Assembly: GCA_037131165.1 (NCBI GenBank)
Contig: JBAXRO010000009.1
Span: 1 to 45,008, forward strand
From: WLNJ01 sp037131165
GTDB taxonomy: Bacteria > Actinomycetota > Thermoleophilia > Solirubrobacterales > Solirubrobacteraceae
Direction of reading: 5' to 3'
Length of the DNA: 45,008 nt
Both the position numbers and the translations under genes were made by a program. A model generated the notes under the pieces. It saw only the letters and a program-made list of their open reading frames with translations. It was not told the DNA's origin and made no database searches. Below are positions 39,793-45,008 of the stretch, one piece after another; the stretch's first letter is position 1; each line of letters opens with the position of its first letter.

Positions 39793-41208
39793 ATGATCGG
39801 TCGCCCGCCGGGGCGTCGCGGGTCGCTCTCGATCGTCCTGCACACCCACATGCCGTGGGTGCTCGGTCACGGCACTTGGCCGTTCGGCGAGGAATGGCTC
39901 TGGGAGGCGGTCGCGACCTCGTACCTGCCGCTGCTCGACCTGCTCGACAGCGGCGCCCCGCTGACTCTCTCGCTGACGCCGGTGCTGCTCGACCAGCTCG
40001 AGGATCCGCGCACGGAGGAGACCTGCGCTGCGTTCCTCAACGACCTGAGGCCCGAGACTCACAGGCTCGACGCCGAGGAGCTCCGCTCGCAGGGACGCGA
40101 GCCAGAGGCCGCAGCTGTCGAGCTCTCCGCCCTGACCTACGAACGCGCTGCCGAGCGGTGGTTCGAGTACGGCGGCGACCTCGTCGAGGCGTTCGCCCAG
40201 CACGCCGCCTGGACGTCCTCGGCGACGCATGAGGTGCTGCCGCTGGCCGCGGTGGACGGCGCGGTTCGCCTTCAGCTCGAGACGGGGATCGCCGCGCACC
40301 GCCGCCGCTTCGGCAAGTGGAACGGCGGGCTCTGGCTGCCGGAGTGCGCCCACGCCGACTGGCTCGACCGGACGCTGGCCGAGGCCGGTGTGAGGACGAC
40401 CGTCGTCGCCTGGACCGACGTCCTCGGTCCAGGCTCGCCTCGCCAGCTCGCTCCGCACCGCTCTCCCGAGGGGCCGCTGCTCGTGCCGCTCGACCGGAGC
40501 CTCGTGGACCTCGTCTGGAGCCCGGGGGGTTACCCGTCCGGCCCTGAGTACCGCAACCACCACGGCCTGACGACCCACCACCACAGGGCGTGGAGCAATG
40601 ACGGCCAGCCTTATGACCCGGAGCGGGCAGCCGAGGCGCTGCGCCGCGACGCCGCGGCCTTCGTCGCCGCGGCGTCCCACAGGATCGAGCAGGCGACCGG
40701 TGCCGTGCGCGACCCGCTCGCCGTCCTCGCGGTCGACGCCGAGTTCTTCGGTCACTGGTGGCACGAGGGTGTTGACTGGCTTGCCTGTGTCGTCTCCGAG
40801 GCTGCTGCCCGGGGGCTCGAGATCGAGCGGCTCGACGACGCGGTCGCCCGGCGCAGGCCGCTGCCGGCGCCCGATCCGGTGCCTGTCACGACCTGGGGTC
40901 GCAACCGCACGCTCGAGACATGGTCCGGCCCGAAGGTCGCCGAGTACGCCTGGCGGATCCGCAGGGCGGAGCTCGCGATCCGGGGAGCGGGCCGCGAGGT
41001 CGCCACGCCGGCGATCCTGCGGGCGCTGCTCGCGCTCGAGGCCTCCGACTGGGCCTTCCTCGCCGACGGCGGCGACACCGGCGACTACCCGCAGGAGCGC
41101 GCTCTCGGCCATGCCGAGGCGATCAGGGCGGCGCTACAGTCAACAGGGCAGGACCCGCTCGAAGGCCTCGCACCCGAACTGGCCGAGGCGGCCCTGTTTC
41201 GACCATGA
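39793..41208 (+). CDS. GH57 alpha-glucan branching enzyme, Rv3031-like
   Basis: The 471-residue glycoside hydrolase family 57 protein makes alpha-1,6 branches in alpha-1,4-glucan. Family motifs in order: LHTHMPWVLGHGTWPFGEEW (motif 1), the catalytic nucleophile Glu184 in GGLWLPECAHADW, and the acid/base Asp315 in VLAVDAEFFGHWWHEG. The nucleophile lies within one position of Glu183 in the Thermococcus branching enzyme. The C-terminal helical part ends ALEASDWAFLADGGDTGDY, as in bacterial branching members. It overlaps the GT4 gene by four bases (ATGA), so the pair is coupled, as in Rv3031-Rv3032. A conventional glycogen role is the alternative, but no glgB/glgC is adjacent. Confidence 0.88.
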   Translation: MIGRPPGRRGSLSIVLHTHMPWVLGHGTWPFGEEWLWEAVATSYLPLLDLLDSGAPLTLSLTPVLLDQLEDPRTEETCAAFLNDLRPETHRLDAEELRSQGREPEAAAVELSALTYERAAERWFEYGGDLVEAFAQHAAWTSSATHEVLPLAAVDGAVRLQLETGIAAHRRRFGKWNGGLWLPECAHADWLDRTLAEAGVRTTVVAWTDVLGPGSPRQLAPHRSPEGPLLVPLDRSLVDLVWSPGGYPSGPEYRNHHGLTTHHHRAWSNDGQPYDPERAAEALRRDAAAFVAAASHRIEQATGAVRDPLAVLAVDAEFFGHWWHEGVDWLACVVSEAAARGLEIERLDDAVARRRPLPAPDPVPVTTWGRNRTLETWSGPKVAEYAWRIRRAELAIRGAGREVATPAILRALLALEASDWAFLADGGDTGDYPQERALGHAEAIRAALQSTGQDPLEGLAPELAEAALFRP

Positions 41209-42398
41209 GCAAGCCCCGAGTACTGATCCTCTCCTGGGAGTACCCGCCGATCGTCGAGGGCGGACTCGCCCGCCACGTGCGCAAGCTGTCCGAGCAGCTC
41301 GTCGCGACAGGCGGAGCCGAGGTCCACGTGCTGACCCGCGGCGATGACGCTTCACCTGCCGAGGAGGAGATGGACGGAGTCCATGTCCACCGCGTCGTCG
41401 AGCCGAGCCGCCCGCGTGACCTCGGCGAGTTCATCGCCTGGATCGAGCACATGAACGCCGACCTTCTCGCGGCCGGGGTGGAGCTCGGCGACCGCTATGA
41501 CTTCGATCTCGTCCACGGCCACGACTGGCTCGTGGCCGGCGCCGGCGACCACCTCGCCAACCGCTTCCGCTGCCCGCTGGTGATGACCGTGCACGCGACC
41601 GAGTACGGCCGCCACCAGGGCTGGGTCCAGGACCACCCGCAGTCGCACATCCACGGAGTCGAGCGGTGGATGACAAACAGGGCCGACAGGGTGATCGCCT
41701 GCTCCGCCTACATGCGCGACCACATCACCGACATCTACTCGCTCGACGACGGGGCCGTCGAGGTGATCCCGAACGGGATAGATCCGATGGACCTCGTCCC
41801 GGTCGACGACCTCGACACGCTCAGGGCAAAGTTCGCGTCACCCGACGAGCGGTTGATCCTCCTGGTTGGCAGGCTCGTCTACGAGAAGGGCTTCCACCTC
41901 GCGCTCGAGGCGCTGCCGGGGATCATCGACACGCTCGGGAACGTGAGGTTCCTGATCGCAGGCTCCGGAACGGCGGAGGACGACCTCAAGCGCCAGGCGA
42001 CCGAACTCGGCCTCGACGATCACGGCACCTTCCTCGGCTGGATCGGCGACGACGTCCTCCATTCGCTCTACCGGATCGCCGACCTGACGGTCGTACCGAG
42101 CCTCTACGAGCCGTTCGGCCTGGTTGCGCTCGAAGCGATGGCATCGGGTTGCCCGACGATCGTCGCCGACACCGGCGGCCTGCGCGAGGTCGTCCCCGAA
42201 GGCGAGAAGGTTGGCCTGAGGTTCAACGGAGGCGACGCCGAACACCTCGCCGCGATGATCGAGCGGCTGCTGACCGACGAGCCGCTGCGCGAACGCCTCG
42301 TCGCCGAGGCCTCCGAGCACGTCCTGCTGTTCGACTGGGCCGACGTCGCCCGCTCGACCGCGGGCGTCTACCGCGAACTGCTCAGAGTCAGCGCCTGA
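41205..42398 (+). CDS. GT4 alpha-glucosyltransferase, Rv3032-like
   Basis: The 397-residue glycosyltransferase has the start VLILSWEYPPIVEGGLARHVRKL with the GG loop that binds the nucleotide sugar. It continues with HGHDWLVAGAGDHLANRF, HATEYGRHQGWVQ, VIPNGIDPMDLVP, ILLVGRLVYEKGFHLALEAL and the donor-site E.......E motif EPFGLVALEAMASG. This is the bacterial glycogen-synthase-like GT4 branch that includes Rv3032, the alpha-1,4-glucosyltransferase of MGLP and glycogen in M. tuberculosis. The donor is probably ADP- or UDP-glucose. The ATG overlaps the GH57 stop. The last codons, VSA and stop, lie inside a 19-base direct repeat that recurs after the HigBA cassette. Confidence 0.88.
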   Translation: MSKPRVLILSWEYPPIVEGGLARHVRKLSEQLVATGGAEVHVLTRGDDASPAEEEMDGVHVHRVVEPSRPRDLGEFIAWIEHMNADLLAAGVELGDRYDFDLVHGHDWLVAGAGDHLANRFRCPLVMTVHATEYGRHQGWVQDHPQSHIHGVERWMTNRADRVIACSAYMRDHITDIYSLDDGAVEVIPNGIDPMDLVPVDDLDTLRAKFASPDERLILLVGRLVYEKGFHLALEALPGIIDTLGNVRFLIAGSGTAEDDLKRQATELGLDDHGTFLGWIGDDVLHSLYRIADLTVVPSLYEPFGLVALEAMASGCPTIVADTGGLREVVPEGEKVGLRFNGGDAEHLAAMIERLLTDEPLRERLVAEASEHVLLFDWADVARSTAGVYRELLRVSA

Positions 42399-42405
42399 CG
42401 CTCAG
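42387..42405 (+). repeat. 19-bp direct repeat, left copy (3' end of the GT4 gene)
   Basis: GTCAGCGCCTGACGCTCAG. It encodes the last GT4 residues and stop. It contains the dyad GTCAG-CGC-CTGAC, like a recombinase core or a small terminator. Confidence 0.85.
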
Positions 42406-42415
42406 TCGGAGTCGG

Positions 42416-42790
42416 TCAGGTGGACGGGTTGCCTTCAGCGGGCGCGGACGGCTCAAGCGACAGATTGAGGCTCAGTCCGACGGCTGTTGCGTATCGCTGA
42501 AGGGTTGACAACTTGGTGTCAGCCGCAGCGGTCTCAAGCCTCGCAATCGCGGACTGGGATGTGCGCAGCTCGGCGGCGACCGCCGTCTGCGAGAGGCCCA
42601 GCGATACGCGACGCGCCCGTAGTTCGGTGATGATGCGACGCCGATCCACCGCCGAATGCATCAGCTCGGGGAAGAGAGGGTCTTCCCGGGTGGACCACTC
42701 GATCATCTCGTCAAGGAAGTCCCCGCCGGGCTCGGACTCGGAAACTGGCGCTGGCATAGCATTGATGGTATCTCGTTGACGTGATGACAT
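42416..42790 (-). CDS. higA: HigA-type XRE antitoxin
   Basis: The 124-residue protein has a Cro/C1-type helix-turn-helix in its middle (LGLSQTAVAAELRTSQSAIARLE), followed by TLQRYATAVGLSLNLSLE. The N-terminal 45 residues include DEMIEWSTREDPLFPELM, a segment often seen in HigA-like antitoxins. The toxin gene comes first and its stop overlaps this ATG by one base (TGATG), the reversed gene order typical of higBA. It would bind the toxin and repress the operon promoter. A TTG one codon upstream is an alternative start. It converges with the GT4 gene with 17 bases between. Confidence 0.8.
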   Translation of the reverse strand: MSSRQRDTINAMPAPVSESEPGGDFLDEMIEWSTREDPLFPELMHSAVDRRRIITELRARRVSLGLSQTAVAAELRTSQSAIARLETAAADTKLSTLQRYATAVGLSLNLSLEPSAPAEGNPST

Positions 42791-43167
42791 CAAACGCCGC
42801 TCCTTCCTGGGCTTCCGCGCCTTCTCCAGTCCGCAAGACGTTGCCGCGCGATCCGGACCTCCTGCGGGGGTGTCTTCCTCGTCTTCTTGCTGAAGGCGAC
42901 CAAGGCCAACAGGACTTGGCTGGCCTGACCTTCGCGGGCGAACAGGACTCGGTAGGCGACTCGGTCGCCGTCAGCTCTGACCTCCCAGATGCCGTCGCCG
43001 AGGTGGCGTGCCTCTCGAAGTCCAGCAGAGCGAATTCGAGCCATCGCGGCGAGTACTTCGATCCGGTCGTCAGCGGGCAGGGCGGCAAGGTATTCGTGAA
43101 CTGGCCGACGGCCCGACGGCGTCCGGTAGTCGCGCCAGCGCAGGCGGTGTCGTCGGAGGTCGTCCAT
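42790..43167 (-). CDS. higB: HigB/RelE-type (Gp49-like) toxin
   Basis: The 125-residue protein fits the HigB/Gp49-like branch of RelE toxins: DYRTPSGRRPVHEYLAALP, then LREARHLGDGIWEVRADGDR and YRVLFAREGQASQVLLALVAFSKKTRKTPPQEV. The conserved G.WE.R strand and the basic KKT.KTP.. segment are where this family contacts ribosome and mRNA. It would cut mRNA at the ribosome. I chose ATG 43167; GTG 43242 adds 25 residues without family likeness, although a GAGAGT lies seven bases before it. It is the first gene of the pair, and HigA follows. Confidence 0.75.
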   Translation of the reverse strand: MDDLRRHRLRWRDYRTPSGRRPVHEYLAALPADDRIEVLAAMARIRSAGLREARHLGDGIWEVRADGDRVAYRVLFAREGQASQVLLALVAFSKKTRKTPPQEVRIARQRLADWRRRGSPGRSGV

Positions 43168-43257
43168 GGAGTCGAGAGGCAACGCCTCGTGACCGCCATA
43201 GGCGCACGCTGCATCCGACTCGCCCCCGGCGGCCTCTACCACCCGGAACTCTCTGCT

Positions 43258-43276
43258 GTCAGCGCCTGACGCTCAG
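43258..43276 (+). repeat. 19-bp direct repeat, right copy
   Basis: Identical to 42387-42405. Similarity extends on both sides: TCTACC and GAACT to the left, GGAG and GTCA to the right. Read in the GT4 frame, it encodes a tail ending in VSA and stop, like GT4. Confidence 0.85.
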
Positions 43277-43311
43277 GCTGGAGCGCGTCACGCGACTACG
43301 GGGCGGGGCGA

Positions 43312-43992
43312 TCAGCCCCAGCGCAAGGACTGCGGGGCCTCGCGCATCCTCAGGACCTTCGCGGGAACGCCACCCGCGACCGAGTTTTCCGGCAGGTCCT
43401 TGGTGACGACGGAGCTGGTGCCGACGACTGAGTTGTCCCCGACGGTCACCCCTCGAAGGATGCAGGCCCCGTAGCCGAGCCAGCAGTTGTGGCCGACCCG
43501 GACGTCGCGCTTGTAGATGCCCTGATCGCGGATCGGGCGCTCGACCTCGACAACCCCGTGATCGAAGTCGATCAGCATCACACGGTCGGCGAGGATGCAC
43601 TCCCGGCCGATCGAGACGTGCTGGAAGGAGCTGATCGTGCACTCCTGGCCGAGGACGCTCTTGGCGCCGATCTCGACGAGGCCTTCGTGGGCGCGGATCT
43701 TGCAGCCATCGCCGATCCACGACCAGCGCCCGAGCCGCACGACCGCGTCGCGGCCGATCTCGAAGGTCACCCCGGGGCAGACGAAGCAGAGACCGTCGGT
43801 CTGCAGGCGACCGCGCCAGCGGGCCTTGAGCCACAGCCAGCGGACAACGAGCCGCGCGTACTTGGCGTTGAGCATCCCGTGCCCGGCCATGAACCGCAGC
43901 AGGGCCAGCGGCCCGCCGTGCAGGGGCGGCGGGGGCAGGCGCAGGGCGTCCTGCGCGCCGGTCGGCTGCGGTGGTGCCCCTCGGGTCTCCAC
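43312..43992 (-). CDS. Left-handed beta-helix acyltransferase, Rv3034c-like
   Basis: The 226-residue protein has the hexapeptide repeats of LbH acyltransferases: VVRLGRWSWIGDGCKIRA, VEIGAKSVLGQECTISS, VSIGRECILADRVMLID, then GYGACILRGVTVGDNSVVGT. The typical end VAGGVPAKVLR is there. The N-terminal 45 residues and MLNAKYARLVVRWLWLKARW-RGRLQTDGL resemble mycobacterial Rv3034c, the acyltransferase gene of the MGLP locus. Acetyl or short-chain acyl transfer to a sugar is expected. The GTG at 43992 is six bases after TACGAT (leaderless). It converges on the GT4 gene with HigBA between them. Confidence 0.82.
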   Translation of the reverse strand: METRGAPPQPTGAQDALRLPPPPLHGGPLALLRFMAGHGMLNAKYARLVVRWLWLKARWRGRLQTDGLCFVCPGVTFEIGRDAVVRLGRWSWIGDGCKIRAHEGLVEIGAKSVLGQECTISSFQHVSIGRECILADRVMLIDFDHGVVEVERPIRDQGIYKRDVRVGHNCWLGYGACILRGVTVGDNSVVGTSSVVTKDLPENSVAGGVPAKVLRMREAPQSLRWG

Positions 43993-43998
43993 TCCCGA

Positions 43999-44004
43999 AT
44001 CGTA
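43999..44004 (-). promoter_or_regulatory. -10 element, leaderless start of the acyltransferase gene
   Basis: TACGAT on the minus strand lies six bases before the GTG at 43992. Confidence 0.55.
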
Positions 44005-44028
44005 GGCCTTCCCCGCGCGCGGACCCGG

Positions 44029-44529
44029 TCAGCTCGTGGCGAGGTGGTCGCGGAGCGCTTGCTCGGTCGACCAGAAGGCGAGCTCCGACCATGGGATCGC
44101 GTCCGGGGCGACGATCGCGATTTCGGTCGCCTCCTCGGTCAGCCGGGGCTCGTCATCTGTGACGGCGCTGTGCACGATCAGGACCACCCGATCGTCGGGC
44201 TTCGAGTAGACGCCGATCAGGCCTGTCAGTTCGATTTCGATCCGCAGCTCCTCCATCGCCTCGCGCCGGGCGGCATCCTCGACGGATTCGCCGAGGTCCA
44301 CGAACCCACCCGGGATCGTCCACAGGCCCTTCCCGGGCTCGAACCCTCGCCGGAGCAGGATGATCCTGCCGTCCCTTGTCTCGGTCAGGGCGGCGGCAAC
44401 GGGCTTGGGGTTGTAGTAGGCGCCGTACCCGCACCCGGGGCACGTGAGCCGGTGCGGAAAGGCGACCTCGGCGGGCCCGCCGCAGCGCGGGCAGTGGGAG
44501 ACTTCCTCGAGCGCGGGGTTGAGCGACAT
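44029..44529 (-). CDS. Nudix hydrolase with N-terminal zinc ribbon
   Basis: The 166-residue protein begins with a zinc ribbon (HCPRCGG... CPGCGYG), as in NADH pyrophosphatases and related members. The Nudix box follows (GGFVDLGESVEDAARREAMEEL, matching G-x5-E-x7-R-E-U-x-E-E). It hydrolyses a nucleoside-diphosphate-linked compound; the substrate is not clear. Loss of the upstream NudC domain makes a small housecleaning enzyme more likely than NudC itself. The ATG at 44529 has TAGCGT seven bases upstream. It diverges from meaB with 44 bases between the start codons. Confidence 0.88.
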   Translation of the reverse strand: MSLNPALEEVSHCPRCGGPAEVAFPHRLTCPGCGYGAYYNPKPVAAALTETRDGRIILLRRGFEPGKGLWTIPGGFVDLGESVEDAARREAMEELRIEIELTGLIGVYSKPDDRVVLIVHSAVTDDEPRLTEEATEIAIVAPDAIPWSELAFWSTEQALRDHLATS

Positions 44530-44536
44530 GGTCGGC

Positions 44537-44542
44537 ACGCTA
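44537..44542 (-). promoter_or_regulatory. -10 element, leaderless start of the Nudix gene
   Basis: TAGCGT on the minus strand lies seven bases before the ATG at 44529. Confidence 0.5.
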
Positions 44543-44573
44543 GCGGGGCGTGCTGCTGCGATCATTCGCGGCG

Positions 44574-45008
44574 ATGGGAGTCGCAGCGAAGGACGAACGG
44601 CTGGTCGAGCGCCTGCTCGAGGGGGACAGGCGCGCCCTCGCGCGGACGATCTCGCTCGTCGAGGACCACGACCCGCGCGGCTGGGAGCTCGTGCGCGAGA
44701 TCTACCCGCACACCGGCAAGGCGAGGATGGTCGGCCTGACCGGTGCCCCAGGTGCCGGCAAGAGCACCCTCGTCGGAGCGATCACCAAGGCCGAGCGCGA
44801 ACGCGGTTCGACCGTCGGGGTGCTGTCGATCGACCCGTCGTCGCCGTTCACCCACGGGGCCCTGCTCGGCGATCGCATCCGCCTGACCGAGCACTTCCTC
44901 GACCCGGGCGTCTTCATCCGTTCGATGGCCAACCGCGGCGCCCTCGGCGGCCTCGCCGAAGCGGCGCTTCAGGCCGCCCTCCTGATCGACGCCTCCGGCA
45001 AGGACCTC
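44574..45008 (+). CDS. meaB: MeaB/ArgK-type GTPase, partial
   Basis: Only the first 145 codons are in the window. The N-terminal helix (LVERLLEGDRRALARTISLVE) and the P-loop GLTGAPGAGKSTLVGAI, followed by VLSIDPSSPFTHGALLGDRIRL and DPGVFIRSMANRG, identify the MeaB/ArgK family of SIMIBI GTPases. MeaB guards methylmalonyl-CoA mutase by gating delivery and exchange of its B12 cofactor. The mutase gene would lie outside the window. The ATG 44574 is chosen because the family N-terminus starts there. Confidence 0.9.
   Translation, partial: MGVAAKDERLVERLLEGDRRALARTISLVEDHDPRGWELVREIYPHTGKARMVGLTGAPGAGKSTLVGAITKAERERGSTVGVLSIDPSSPFTHGALLGDRIRLTEHFLDPGVFIRSMANRGALGGLAEAALQAALLIDASGKDL

Noticed and set aside
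42781..43269. Plus-strand frame of 162 codons opposite higB
   Set aside because: It is antisense to a recognisable toxin. Only its last codons are of interest, as the copied GT4 tail in the 19-bp repeat.

Overview
The window is about 45 kb of high-GC chromosomal DNA. It is densely coded, uses many GTG and TTG starts, and has no rRNA, tRNA or CRISPR array that I could see. The gene content points to an actinobacterium: a primary sigma factor of group 1, an ArsA-type ATPase of the actinobacterial kind, an F420-type LLM oxidoreductase, ergothioneine genes, and FtsZ beside ParA. The repeat proteins, the DICT-MerR regulator and the many -10-only (leaderless) starts make class Thermoleophilia (Solirubrobacterales-like) the best guess. 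That placement is inference; no 16S gene is present.

Layout. 1-10.4 kb: a secreted DUF5122-type tandem-repeat protein cut by the left edge, an APC permease, a DUF2254 membrane protein, two large secreted HExxH metalloprotease-like proteins and an HSD10-like SDR. 10.4-12.8 kb: egtD and egtB (ergothioneine), facing a strong bidirectional terminator. 12.9-15.2 kb: two toxin-antitoxin-like modules (RHH/DUF433 with a PIN-like toxin; a small helical protein with a nucleotidyltransferase) on either side of a RibD-type reductase. 15.3-19.1 kb: an LLM oxidoreductase, then a central-carbon group of ROK kinase, 6-phosphogluconolactonase and GlpX. 19.1-26 kb: a protein of unknown function diverging from a MerR-DICT regulator, moeA, the primary sigma factor gene, an HdeD-like membrane protein and a possible HEPN protein. 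25.8-31.4 kb: an ArsA-like ATPase, parA overlapping ftsZ, gamma-glutamyltransferase and a lipoprotein. 31.5-38 kb: a Lon-N-domain protein, a CPD photolyase followed by an iron-sulfur (6-4)-type photolyase, a Cys-rich/Lys-rich secreted protein, and a HisD-family protein with altered zinc ligands.

38-44 kb is the most interesting part. Two methyltransferases diverge from overlapping -10 elements. One of them leads a methyltransferase - GH57 branching enzyme - GT4 glucosyltransferase operon, and a hexapeptide acyltransferase follows. The gene set, the order of the three operon genes and the recognisable family features match the mycobacterial methylglucose lipopolysaccharide (MGLP) locus (Rv3030-Rv3031-Rv3032, Rv3034c, Rv3037c). 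This suggests a polymethylated alpha-glucan pathway outside the mycolic-acid actinobacteria. A HigBA toxin-antitoxin cassette sits inside this locus between two perfect 19-bp direct repeats, one of which is the 3' end of the GT4 gene. A zinc-ribbon Nudix hydrolase and the start of meaB close the window.

Regulation visible in the sequence: at least ten genes have a TANNNT -10 element placed 6-7 bases before their ATG or GTG and no Shine-Dalgarno sequence, so their mRNAs are probably leaderless. Others (permease, large metalloprotease, sigma factor) have TTGNNN-17-TANNNT promoters with ordinary leaders.
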